DNA of 64,000 bases from Naasia sp. SYSU D00948 (lineage in GTDB: Bacteria > Actinomycetota > Actinomycetes > Actinomycetales > Microbacteriaceae): contig NZ_JAFMTA010000001.1 in NCBI RefSeq assembly GCF_017916515.1, positions 1,849,127 to 1,913,126 of the forward strand, written 5' to 3'. The notes below the pieces were generated by a model, which saw nothing but the letters and a program-made list of their open reading frames with translations, ran no database searches and had not been told where the DNA came from. Positions within the stretch are counted from its first letter, which is position 1. Each line of letters opens with the position of its first letter. Positions 28,241 to 36,175 of the stretch are shown here, piece after piece. The translations under genes were made by a program, and so were the position numbers.

Positions 28241-28471
28241 ATGCGAGATGACACCACCATCGAAGGCCTGGAGAGGATGCTCTCCACCAGCGAGCTCGCC
28301 GAGTACCTCGGCGTCGCGCCGCAGGCGATCTACGACCTGCGCACCTCGGGACGCGGCCCGCGCGCCGTCCACGTCGGGCGCGAGCTGCGCTACCGCGTTT
28401 CCGAGATCGAGGCGTGGATCGAGCGGCTCTCGGACCCCGTGCGCGGCGACGAGGTCGGACATGTCCGGTAG
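28241..28471 (+). CDS. AlpA/excisionase-type DNA-binding protein
   Basis: 76-residue HTH_17-type protein (STSELAEYLGVAPQAIYDLRTSGRGPRAVHVGRELRYRVSEIEAWI-type layout), probably the recombination directionality factor or regulator of the element. The ATG at 28241 was chosen. Its end overlaps the integrase start by 11 bp, so the two are co-transcribed and probably translationally coupled. Confidence 0.85.
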   Translation: MRDDTTIEGLERMLSTSELAEYLGVAPQAIYDLRTSGRGPRAVHVGRELRYRVSEIEAWIERLSDPVRGDEVGHVR

Positions 28472-29663
28472 GCCGCGCACGGACATCGGCACATTCGGCG
28501 ACATTCGGACGACACGTTTCCCATCGGGACAGACCCAGGCTGTCACGCGCTTCCGGGACTGGGACGGACGGCTCCGCCGCATCACCGCGACAGGCTCCAC
28601 GAAGGCGCAAGCCATCGCCGCCCTGAAGCGAAAGGCTGCCGATCGAGACCGCGCCCGCGACGCAGGGCAGGCCGTCACGGCGGACACTCCCTTTCCCGTG
28701 CTCGCCCAGTTGTGGCTCGAGGAGATGCAGATCGACCCGAATCTTTCCGACGGAACCAAGGAGGTCTACGAGCGCCGCGTCCGCAATCTCCTGCTGCCCG
28801 CCCTCGAGCACTTCACCCTGCGCGAGATCACCGTCGCCCGCCTCGAACGGTTCCTCAAGGCGCAGGCCGCGAAGTCCTACGCCACAGCCAAGCAGTCGAA
28901 GGTCATGCTGAATCTGCTCATGCGGTTCGCGATGCGCCACGAGGCCATCCGGCACAATCCGATGGCGGGCACGACGCCCCTCCGCAAGCCGGCGACCCCG
29001 CCCAAGGCCCTCACTCTCGGGGAGCTACAGGCGATCCGCCACACTGCGGCCACTCGGCGCAGCGGCGATGGCGTGCGCGGGCCGAAGCCGGACGGACAGC
29101 TCGGCGACATCATCGAGGTCATGCTCGGCAGCTCGGCGCGGATCGGCGAGGCGCTCGCGCTGCGTCGCTGCGACGTCGACATGACGGCCAGCCCGCCGAC
29201 CGTGCGCATCAGCGGCACCGTGGTCGTGCGCCGCCGCAAGGGCGTCTTCCGGCAGGCCACGCCGAAGACGAACCAGTCCAACCGCACTGTCGCAATCCCT
29301 CAGTTCGCGGCGCAGGTCATTCGGAGGCGACTCGCGATCATTTCGGACGCAGATCCGGAGCAGTTGCTGTTCTTCTCTCGCACCGGAAGCCCACTCACGC
29401 CCTACAACGTGCGCCGAACCTTCCGGCGAGTGCTGGAAGAGGCCGGCCTCGGTGGGCGCCACATCACGCCGCACTCATTCCGCCGGACGGTGGCGACGCT
29501 AATCAGTCAGGAGGCAAGCGACGAGGCCGCCGCAGCGATGCTCGGTCACGGCGGCCCGCAGATCACCCGCCAGCACTACATCGAGCGTAAGCAGGTGGCG
29601 AACCCAGTGACCGCTGACATCCTGGAGAAGCTGGCGCCGTACGACGACGTCGATGTGCCTTGA
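28461..29663 (+). CDS. Tyrosine site-specific integrase
   Basis: 400-residue phage/ICE-type integrase. An N-terminal arm-binding domain is followed by a SAM-like core-binding domain (about 75-165, FPVLAQLWLEEMQ... FLKAQAAKS) and a C-terminal catalytic domain with the Arg of SSARIGEALALR, HSFRRT (HxxR), LGHGG, and the nucleophilic Tyr in ITRQHYIER. The motif set is complete, so the enzyme should be active. It catalyses integration and excision at the tRNA-Lys att sites. Confidence 0.95.
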   Translation: MSGRPRTDIGTFGDIRTTRFPSGQTQAVTRFRDWDGRLRRITATGSTKAQAIAALKRKAADRDRARDAGQAVTADTPFPVLAQLWLEEMQIDPNLSDGTKEVYERRVRNLLLPALEHFTLREITVARLERFLKAQAAKSYATAKQSKVMLNLLMRFAMRHEAIRHNPMAGTTPLRKPATPPKALTLGELQAIRHTAATRRSGDGVRGPKPDGQLGDIIEVMLGSSARIGEALALRRCDVDMTASPPTVRISGTVVVRRRKGVFRQATPKTNQSNRTVAIPQFAAQVIRRRLAIISDADPEQLLFFSRTGSPLTPYNVRRTFRRVLEEAGLGGRHITPHSFRRTVATLISQEASDEAAAAMLGHGGPQITRQHYIERKQVANPVTADILEKLAPYDDVDVP

Positions 29664-30414
29664 CGGTGCTCTGGCGGGTCTCGACGGACCGAGATTGAGC
29701 GGTGGTGCCACGGCGGCACCACCGCCTTCTCTTGGCCGTCGCCGTGAAGAGGTGAGATCGAAGGGCCAGTCGTCACCCGCTGAGCGACGCAGTCCCACTG
29801 AGTAGGTGTGCAGGACGTCCGCGGGGGAACGCCGGCCGTCGCCGGAGTGTGGAAAAGAGCGATCAACAGCCGGCTGTCTAGGCCGGCCCGAGCTTAGACG
29901 ACTCTTGACCGCCCCCCCCGCCGGAAGAGGACTCACGGTGCACGGCAACCGTCCCCAGCCGCGCGCCCCCTCGCCAGCCGTTGCAGAAGGGCCGAGGCGG
30001 TTTCCCTTGCGCGCGCCCTACGGCCCCTGGCCCGCCGAACAAGCTGCCACGCCTCTTGCAGATCGAGCGGCGCGCCCGGCGCCCCGGTCGCCCACGGCAT
30101 CATTCCAACCGGACTGTGTTTCCGTGACGGCGTCGATGCTCCCGATCTCCGGCCGGGGGCTCCGCAACCGACATCGGAGCCGTTCAATTCCGTAAGCAAC
30201 GCCTCCTCCCGGCAAGTGCCCAGCGCCCCCACGGCCGCACGTCAGGCATTCCGCCGGCCTAACCGGACGCTCATGACCTCGGAAGCCACATCCGTCAGTC
30301 GCACGTCGCGGACAGGGGTGAGGACACCGCGGCACGACCCGGTGCCACGGCGCAGCGCTCCTCTGCACTCGCTCGCGCCTTGAGTGTCGCGCCGCATCCT
30401 CTGCGACATCAGCG
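29664..30414. other. 751-bp region without a recognisable gene
   Basis: Open frames here, on both strands, give Arg/Pro/Ser-rich translations with no family resemblance, start context or coding look. It includes a run of eight C residues near 29,911. It may contain the promoter for the 30415 operon or remnants of deleted element genes. Confidence 0.5.
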
Positions 30415-30996
30415 ATGATGCTTGTGGAGGTCGTGGTGGGTAGGCAGAGGCGGATGGCTGCTGAGCAGCGTGTTGCTCGCATTCGCTTGCTGAGTGACGA
30501 ACTCGACCGCCTACGGCTTAGCGCACTAGATCGGACCCGATCACTCGATACCAAGGCGGCTTTCGTAGTGGTAGCCGCGGGGGTCGTCGCGACTGCTGCC
30601 TTCGATGGCTTGACCGGCTCCAAGATGTGGTTGATCAACATTGTCCCAGTGCTATTTACTGTGGCGACGGTCATAGTTGCGGCCGTAGCGCTTTGGCCGG
30701 TCAAACTTGAGTCCGCATCCGGTCGGGATGTCGTTGACGAGTGGGTCGATGCTCAGATGACGCCCGACGAGCTCGAGGACAACCTACTTGAGGTCAAGGC
30801 GGTCGAAATCGAGTATCGCGATGCAAAGAACGAAGCTAAGGCCCGGGCCACCAAATGGGCGTTTAGTCTGCTTGTGGCTAGCCTTGTCACCGCTCTGGTT
30901 ACCGCCGCGGTTAGCGCGGCGATCTCGAATGGAGGTCTGCTCAATGGCAAAACCGTCATCACCACCCCCGCCGCCACCCCCACCGAAGCGTCCTGA
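30415..30996 (+). CDS. 2-3 TM membrane protein, SLATT/effector-like layout
   Basis: 193-residue protein: a charged amphipathic N-terminus (RVARIRLLSDELDRLRLSALDRT), then LDTKAAFVVVAAGVVATAAF and a second TM segment (IVPVLFTVATVIVAAVALW), an acidic/helical cytoplasmic middle (about 105-145), and a third TM near 150-172 with a Thr/Pro/Ala tail. A DxKA sequence entering a TM hairpin resembles the 2TM domains (SLATT/Pycsar-TM type) of several defence systems, but no nucleotide-signalling partner is adjacent. Starts at ATG 30415, GTG 30436 (behind TGGAGG) or ATG 30454 are possible. Overlaps the next small gene. Confidence 0.7.
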   Translation: MMLVEVVVGRQRRMAAEQRVARIRLLSDELDRLRLSALDRTRSLDTKAAFVVVAAGVVATAAFDGLTGSKMWLINIVPVLFTVATVIVAAVALWPVKLESASGRDVVDEWVDAQMTPDELEDNLLEVKAVEIEYRDAKNEAKARATKWAFSLLVASLVTALVTAAVSAAISNGGLLNGKTVITTPAATPTEAS

Positions 30997-31060
30997 CGTG
31001 AGCATGGTGGTCAAGCCCCTCACGCACAGTGCCATTCCGCCAAAGGAGAATCGGGGCTAG
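30944..31060 (+). CDS. Small proline-rich protein 1 (38 aa)
   Basis: Starts MAKPSSPPPP, has a run of eight prolines, then KRPDVSMVVKPL and ends PPKENRG. ATG at 30944 has GGAGG at 30931-30935 (8-nt spacing). It overlaps the end of the membrane-protein gene in another frame, so it is translationally coupled. It shares with the next protein the plan proline run, basic/Ser residue, RPDV, short helix, terminal RG. No known family recognised. Confidence 0.7.
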   Translation: MAKPSSPPPPPPPPKRPDVSMVVKPLTHSAIPPKENRG

Positions 31061-31062
31061 CC

Positions 31063-31191
31063 GTGACCGAGAAGGATCCCAAGCCGAAGCCTCCACCTCC
31101 TCCATCGCGGCCCGATGTGAAGAAGGTCTTCAAGCGCCTCAACGAGGGTGGCAACAAGGGCGGAACTTCGGGCGGTACTGTTCGCGGCTAA
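31063..31191 (+). CDS. Small proline-rich protein 2 (42 aa)
   Basis: Starts MTEKDPKPKPPPPPSRPDVK, continues KVFKRLNEGGNKGG and ends GGTVRG. GTG at 31063 lies 2 bp after the stop of proline-rich protein 1; AAAGGAG is 14 nt upstream. The shared PPPPxRPDV core and the Arg-Gly ending mark it as a paralogue or designed pair with the preceding protein. The basic central segment (KKVFKRL) and Gly-rich tail suggest a disordered adaptor or ligand. Confidence 0.65.
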   Translation: MTEKDPKPKPPPPPSRPDVKKVFKRLNEGGNKGGTSGGTVRG

Positions 31192-31464
31192 CTGTCGCCA
31201 AGGACGCCGACACATTGCGCGGCATCTGATTTTGAAGCGCCCGCGCGGTAGCAGCTGTCCTTCGAACTGATGTGGATGTGCCGCCATCCAAGCCTTGATC
31301 CGTGTGGGGGTGCTACCTGTCGTTATCTCTGCGGTGTGCGCCATGACGTGGTTCGACGTCTTGCCTGAGCGCTGCCTAGCCGGACTGCCGAAGCCCGGAG
31401 CGGCGTCTGAGCCCCCTCCGTTGGTCGCCTCGCCGCTGTTAGTGCGAGGACGAGCGATCCGACG

Positions 31465-33291
31465 TCACGCTCCTACGAACCCCCTCGAAGCATGATCGTG
31501 CTCCGATTGTGGCCCGTCGTCATCCAAGACCTCGAAGTCAAGAGCGTTCTGTCCCCACGATTCGGGAGTCCGTTCGTAGCGGACGTTTCGGCTCTGTGGG
31601 GATCCGTCTCCTACGATTCTGACGAGCTTTTCCTTCCGCAGCACACGAAGCCAATGGATGACCACTTGCTTGCCGAGCCCTGTGCGGTCGTCAATCTCTG
31701 CGCGAGACAAGCTTCCAGTGCCAAGCGCCTCCAACACGAGTTGTCGGCGATCGCGGGGAGCGAGGCGCCGTGAGCGCTCGATTTCTGCGATTCGTGTTCG
31801 ACTGGAAAGGCGGTATTCGGTCCATCGACCTGATCCGAGCGGAGTGATGAGTTCACGCCGTACAAGGTCTTGCAACTCCGCGGTCGCAACTCTTGAGTCC
31901 ACTCCAGTGGCGGATCGATAGCGCGCATTGTCCAGGCGGTCGCCGGTCCGCAACACCGCTAGGCCAATGCATTGCGAATCAGTGAGGCCCTGCTCGTTCA
32001 ACCGACTGAGCCAACTTATGGTCTCGTCATCCAGAAGTGAGGCGTTGGGGAACGTCACCATGAAGGAGGAGATTCGGTCCTCGAAGCGAGGGATGGTCAT
32101 TCCGGCCGCTCGCAGTGCCTCGAGCATGGTGCGGATGCCAGAACCGCGGTTCTCGCACACGGCTCGATCCTCCCCGGGAAGCGTTACATCCTCAAGAATC
32201 TTGAGGAGGAACGAGTTCCGGGAGGAGGAGGTTCCGTCCTCAGTCAAGTCAGCAATGGTTACCGGTCCGAACAAGCCTCCGGGGTTGCGTACCGTCAGAC
32301 GGTCGGGGTACATCTCAATCTGGACCTGGGTTCCTCGGGATGGAGCCGATAGGTCTCGGTGAACCAGAGCATTCACCAGCGCTTCTCGTAGAGCCGCCTC
32401 TGGGTAGTCCCAAACGTCGGTCCTCCCCACGCCGGCCACAACAGAGCGACGTTTCATGTTCCTACGTAGAGCAGCGAGGGCATCCCTCGCCATGACCGGT
32501 ATCGGGCCTTCTAGCGTCACGTTGTCCAGGAAGCGAACGCCCGACGATGTATCCGGCCCCCTCTCGGTGGGATAAACAACAAAAGTCATGCCAAGTTGGG
32601 GGTAGAAGCGCTGGGGGTGGCGGCCCATCGCGAGGAGGCCACCGAGTGACACTCGTTCCTGTCCGTCCTCGCCTGCGACCAAAACGTTGAGTTGGCGAAG
32701 GATGCCTAGGTCATCCAAACCTGAGAATGCGTAGGGGCGACTCCGCCGTACTCGACTGACCAAGCTCTTGACGAGCGCTTCGTCCAAGTCTCCGAAGGAG
32801 GAACCCGGGACTGCTTCAATGTCTTCGAGCGGTTGCCCCCTGCTTGCTAGCAGCATCTGGACCTCGTAGGTGGAGAGGAGTTGATCTCCGTCGCTGACTC
32901 GTATGTAGCTGCCCTTGTTCATCCCGCGCGACTTGACGTAGCTCGGCTTCTGGCCCGGGCTGATTTCCGGCACCTCCGCCACGACTAGCCAGACGTCTTC
33001 GAACTTCATTTGCTGAAGCACCGGACGGATCGCTGGCTCCATGTCAGTTGCGCACATGGATGCGAGGTCGCTCGCCATCTTGGCGGGGTCATCGACGCCC
33101 GTCGCGGCGAAACCCGTTCCCTCATCGAGTCCGAGGATGACGGTTCCGCCGGCGGTGTTGGAGAATGCGGAGAGCGTCTCGCGCAGTGACGAGGGCAGGC
33201 CGCCCGCGGCGCGCTTCACCTCGACCCGGGTCAGGTCGCCCCCGACCTCGCGGAGGTTCTGTACCACCTCAGCCAACTCTGATTCCAGCAT
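31465..33291 (-). CDS. AlbA_2 / RecG-like ATP-binding protein
   Basis: 608-residue protein. The N-terminal AlbA_2 (Schlafen-type) domain runs RVEVKRAAGGLPSSLRETLSAFSNTAGGTVILG. The middle has a GHKL-like ATPase segment (ALREALVNALVHRDLSAPSRGTQVQI, later NRGSGIRTM), the layout of 'putative DNA-binding, ATP-dependent RecG C-terminal' proteins. Winged-helix segments follow near the C-terminus (about 440-580). Such proteins are frequent cargo of mobile islands, with suspected roles in transcription control or defence; function is unproven. ATG at 33291 was chosen; a TTG at 33306 is possible. Tandem 12-bp repeats lie 42-89 bp upstream. Confidence 0.85.
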   Translation of the reverse strand: MLESELAEVVQNLREVGGDLTRVEVKRAAGGLPSSLRETLSAFSNTAGGTVILGLDEGTGFAATGVDDPAKMASDLASMCATDMEPAIRPVLQQMKFEDVWLVVAEVPEISPGQKPSYVKSRGMNKGSYIRVSDGDQLLSTYEVQMLLASRGQPLEDIEAVPGSSFGDLDEALVKSLVSRVRRSRPYAFSGLDDLGILRQLNVLVAGEDGQERVSLGGLLAMGRHPQRFYPQLGMTFVVYPTERGPDTSSGVRFLDNVTLEGPIPVMARDALAALRRNMKRRSVVAGVGRTDVWDYPEAALREALVNALVHRDLSAPSRGTQVQIEMYPDRLTVRNPGGLFGPVTIADLTEDGTSSSRNSFLLKILEDVTLPGEDRAVCENRGSGIRTMLEALRAAGMTIPRFEDRISSFMVTFPNASLLDDETISWLSRLNEQGLTDSQCIGLAVLRTGDRLDNARYRSATGVDSRVATAELQDLVRRELITPLGSGRWTEYRLSSRTRIAEIERSRRLAPRDRRQLVLEALGTGSLSRAEIDDRTGLGKQVVIHWLRVLRKEKLVRIVGDGSPQSRNVRYERTPESWGQNALDFEVLDDDGPQSEHDHASRGFVGA

Positions 33292-33332
33292 GAGACAAGT
33301 CTCCAACGTCGTCGCGGATCGAACCGAAGATC

Positions 33333-33380
33333 ATCATGTGAATCTTCATGATGATCATCATGTGAATCATCATGTGAATC
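33333..33380 (-). repeat. Four tandem 12-bp repeats upstream of the AlbA_2 gene
   Basis: ATCATGTGAATC occurs at 33333-33344, 33357-33368 and 33369-33380; 33345-33356 (TTCATGATGATC) is a degenerate copy, so the unit repeats every 12 bp four times. A perfect 16-bp palindrome (CATGATGATCATCATG, 33347-33362) spans two units. Position relative to the divergent AlbA_2 gene suggests an operator or iteron array. Confidence 0.75.
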
Positions 33381-34041
33381 TCGCAGTGGACGGCAGGTCG
33401 CGCACCGAGTGTTCAAAACTTCGGGACGTGGTCGCAGCGCCGGAGGCTCGTCCAGAGTGTCCCACCTCCGCCACCGCCTGAGCGATGAATACGCCTCCGT
33501 GCGTGAGGACTGAACGGAGTCCCTCGATCGAATGGTCACTGGGGTGCGCCCACGACCCTGGTCGTCGAGACTTAGCCCTCCAACTGTGTGTAGTGATGTG
33601 AGCTATCACGTCGGGTGTGGGGCCCACCGGTGTTGCGGCGCCGATACGAGCGGTGTCGGCCGAGGCCGCGGCCACATGGTGCTGTGGAGTCAGGGCGCGC
33701 ATCCGGGGCCACGAGGGGGGACAGTTCGCGCATGCTCGCTAGGCGTGCCGCGCCTGTACGCCTCTTCATCGCTCTCGTCGACACGCGCCGTCCCTTTAGT
33801 CTCGATGTGGGCGTGCTGGAGCACGCGCTTACATCTGGTGTCCGCAGTCGGGGCGGGGGCGCTGGTCATTTATTGGCCATTTATTGCCTCGCGATCAGAC
33901 CAAACTGGCCGAGACGCGACTAGACTCGGCTCACATCGCTAGGAAAGAGGATCCGAAGAAGCCCAGGTCGGACGAGTCTTTTCGAGACACGCGTCTCGAA
34001 GTGCCGCTCAAAGGTAGGCCGCGAAAACGGTCAAAACCCAT
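33381..34041. other. Right end of the element, no gene recognised
   Basis: Frames here give unconvincing translations. Visible sites are the right 19-bp arm repeat at 33861-33879 and a perfect 8-bp inverted repeat TTCGAGAC-ACGC-GTCTCGAA (33981-34000), 41 bp before attR, which may be a terminator or recombination accessory site. Confidence 0.5.
33861..33879 (+). repeat. Right copy of 19-bp arm-type repeat
   Basis: Identical to 28128-28146 and in the same orientation; here CATTTATTG itself is repeated at a 10-11 bp period (CATTTATTGGCCATTTATTG). Confidence 0.65.
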
Positions 34042-34079
34042 TCAGTGGGTTCCGGGTTCAAGTCCCGGGGGGCGTACCA
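34042..34079 (+). other. attR (38-bp copy of the tRNA-Lys 3' half)
   Basis: Exact copy of 28036-28073, orphaned from the rest of the tRNA. The chromosome resumes after CCA. The 157 bp from here to the next gene contain nothing recognisable. Confidence 0.93.
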
Positions 34080-34236
34080 CAACTCCTGCCGCCGAGCGGC
34101 GCATCCCGTGTTTCGCGGTGACAGCTCAGCCGGCCTTCCGTTCGGCGCGGCACCATGACCGCCGAGCGCGCCGAGGCGTCAGCATCGGCGCTTCCGGCGT
34201 CCTCGCCACCGTCTGACGTTCCGCGATCGGGGTCTC

Positions 34237-35133
34237 ATGTTCACCGGCCTCAGCGCTTTCCCGCTCACCCCTCTGAGGCACGACATCGTCGACGAGAGCG
34301 CCTACGCCGGCCTGGTGGCGCGACTGGCGGAGGCCGGCGTGGACTCGATCGGCGCGCTTGGCTCGACCGGGTCCTACGCCTACCTCGACCGGGACGAGCG
34401 TCGGCAGGCCGTCCGCGTCGCGGTGGAGAACGCGGGTGTGGTGCCCGTCATCGTCGGCATCGGGGCCACCCGCACGTCGCACGTGCAGGCATTCGCCGAG
34501 GATGCGCAGCACGCAGGCGCCGCCGCGGTGCTCCTCGCGCCGCTGTCTTACCAGCCTCTGACCGAGGACGAGGTCTTCGGGCTGTACGAGGACGTCACCG
34601 CGGGGCTCTCGGTTCCGCTGGTGGTGTACGACAACCCGAGCACCACCCGGTTCACCTTCTCCGACGATCTGTACGCGAGCGTCGCGAAGCTGCCCCACGT
34701 CGCGTCCATCAAGATCCCCGGCGTACCCGACGCCCCGGACGCCGCCCGGGCCAGGGTCGACGAGCTCCGCGGCCGACTCCCGGACGGCGTGACCATCGGA
34801 GTCTCCGGCGACGCCCTCGGCGCGATCGGCATGAACGCCGGCAGCGACGCCTGGTACTCGGTCATCGGCGGCGTCCTCCCCATGGAGGCGCTCGCGATCA
34901 CCCGCGCAGCTCGGGCGGGCGATGCCGCTGCCGCCATCGCCGCATCGGACCGGCTGCAGCCGATCTGGGACCTGTTCGACGGGCACGGCGGCAGCCTTCG
35001 AGTGGCCGCCGCGATCGCCGAACACCTCGGTCTGGTCGCGCATTCCAGCCTTCCGCGGCCGATCCGCGGACTCGGCGAAGCGCAGCGGACCGACGTGGGA
35101 CGCGTCGTCGACGGACTGCTGTCGCAGCGGTAG
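34237..35133 (+). CDS. DapA/NAL-family aldolase
   Basis: 298-residue TIM-barrel class I aldolase of the dihydrodipicolinate synthase/N-acetylneuraminate lyase family. The GSTGSYAYLDRDERR segment corresponds to the family GTTGE loop (altered here), with the catalytic Tyr in VVYDNPSTT and the Schiff-base Lys in ASIKIPG. The changed GTTGE and the lack of lysine-pathway neighbours suggest a catabolic 2-keto-acid aldolase rather than DapA itself. First chromosomal gene beyond the element. Confidence 0.85.
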   Translation: MFTGLSAFPLTPLRHDIVDESAYAGLVARLAEAGVDSIGALGSTGSYAYLDRDERRQAVRVAVENAGVVPVIVGIGATRTSHVQAFAEDAQHAGAAAVLLAPLSYQPLTEDEVFGLYEDVTAGLSVPLVVYDNPSTTRFTFSDDLYASVAKLPHVASIKIPGVPDAPDAARARVDELRGRLPDGVTIGVSGDALGAIGMNAGSDAWYSVIGGVLPMEALAITRAARAGDAAAAIAASDRLQPIWDLFDGHGGSLRVAAAIAEHLGLVAHSSLPRPIRGLGEAQRTDVGRVVDGLLSQR

Positions 35134-35203
35134 CCGCGCCAGCCGCCGGCCGTGCGCGGCCCGCGCTCGAACTCCCCGGGCCCGCAGGGCGATCCGGGCC
35201 GTC

Positions 35204-36088
35204 TCAGGCCCGCCGGCGGAACGGCGCCAGTGTGGCGCGCACCAGGTCTGCAGCGCCCCAGTCGTCGTCGAACTGCGCGATGACCGCGAGGTGCTGGCGG
35301 AGCTGGAGGATCGGCATACGCTCGCGCCAGTCGCGGTCGAGCGAGGTCAGGTCCGCGTAGAGGTCGAAGAACGCGTGAGCCTCCGGCGGCGGAACCGTCG
35401 TCCACAGGTGCGCCAGATCCACCTCGGCCCACATGTAGGAGACCGCCGGATCGATGAGCGCGGGCCGTCCGTCGGCTGTCGCCAGCACGTTCTGAGTCCA
35501 CAGGTCGCCGTGCGTCAGGCAGGGGGGCTTGTCCGGGAGCAGCTCCGGCAGCCGGTCGCACAGTCGCTCCAGCGCCGACCGGTCCGCTGGGTCGAGCGCC
35601 GCTTCGACCCGAGGTTCTCCGAGCCAGCGCAGCAGGCGGTGCCGAGCGAAGAATTCGAACCCGTCGTCCTCCCAGCGGTTGACCTGCCGGCGGCGGCCCA
35701 GCCAGTTGTCCCGATGCCAGCCGAACCGGGGATGCGAGGTGCTCGTATGCAGGCGGGCGAGTGCGTGGGCCAGCTCCTCCCAGAAGGCCTCGGACGCCGG
35801 CCGGGGCTGCAGCACCGAGAGCACCAGCACGTCGCGGCCGGCCACCAGCACCTCCGGCGTCACGGCGCCCCCGAGGGTGCGCAGCGCGACGAGGCCCTCC
35901 GCCTCGGCCTCGAACGCGTCGTCCGACGGCGGCTCGGCGAACCCCTTCACGAACACCGACGTGCCGTCGGCGCGGCGAGCGAATCCTGCAGTCGCAGCCA
36001 GTCCGCCGGCGGCCGGTTCGATCGAGACGACGTCGGTGATGCCCGCCGCAGACAGCCGCTCGGACAGCCACGAGGCCGGGTCCTTCAT
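35204..36088 (-). CDS. Fructosamine/ketosamine kinase family protein
   Basis: 294-residue protein-kinase-like fold of the fructosamine-3-kinase family, which phosphorylates ketosamines formed by glycation. Visible are the nucleotide-binding Lys in SVFVKGFAEP, the FGWHRDNWLG motif, the catalytic loop LTHGDLWTQNVLA and the metal-binding LIDPAVSYMWAEVDLAH. Substrate cannot be fixed from sequence. Converges with the aldolase. Confidence 0.88.
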   Translation of the reverse strand: MKDPASWLSERLSAAGITDVVSIEPAAGGLAATAGFARRADGTSVFVKGFAEPPSDDAFEAEAEGLVALRTLGGAVTPEVLVAGRDVLVLSVLQPRPASEAFWEELAHALARLHTSTSHPRFGWHRDNWLGRRRQVNRWEDDGFEFFARHRLLRWLGEPRVEAALDPADRSALERLCDRLPELLPDKPPCLTHGDLWTQNVLATADGRPALIDPAVSYMWAEVDLAHLWTTVPPPEAHAFFDLYADLTSLDRDWRERMPILQLRQHLAVIAQFDDDWGAADLVRATLAPFRRRA

Positions 36089-36175
36089 GCGATAGCTCCT
36101 GACTCCACCTTCGCCGATCGTGCCGGACCCCCCTTCGCGCCGTTGCGAACCGAACGCCCTGAACGCAGCATCGAG

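Noticed and set aside
29933-30232. A 99-codon minus-strand frame inside the element
   Set aside because: The translation is Arg/Gly/Ala-rich with no ribosome-binding site or recognisable fold.
33333-33380. CRISPR array
   Set aside because: Repeats are 12 bp and contiguous with no spacers, and no cas genes are present.
33231-33539. Histidine/aspartate-rich reading frames (HHVNLHDDHHVN and DSHDDSHDDHHED)
   Set aside because: They are translations of the 12-bp DNA repeats with no start context; the repeats sit in a promoter region, so an operator is more likely than a metal-binding peptide.
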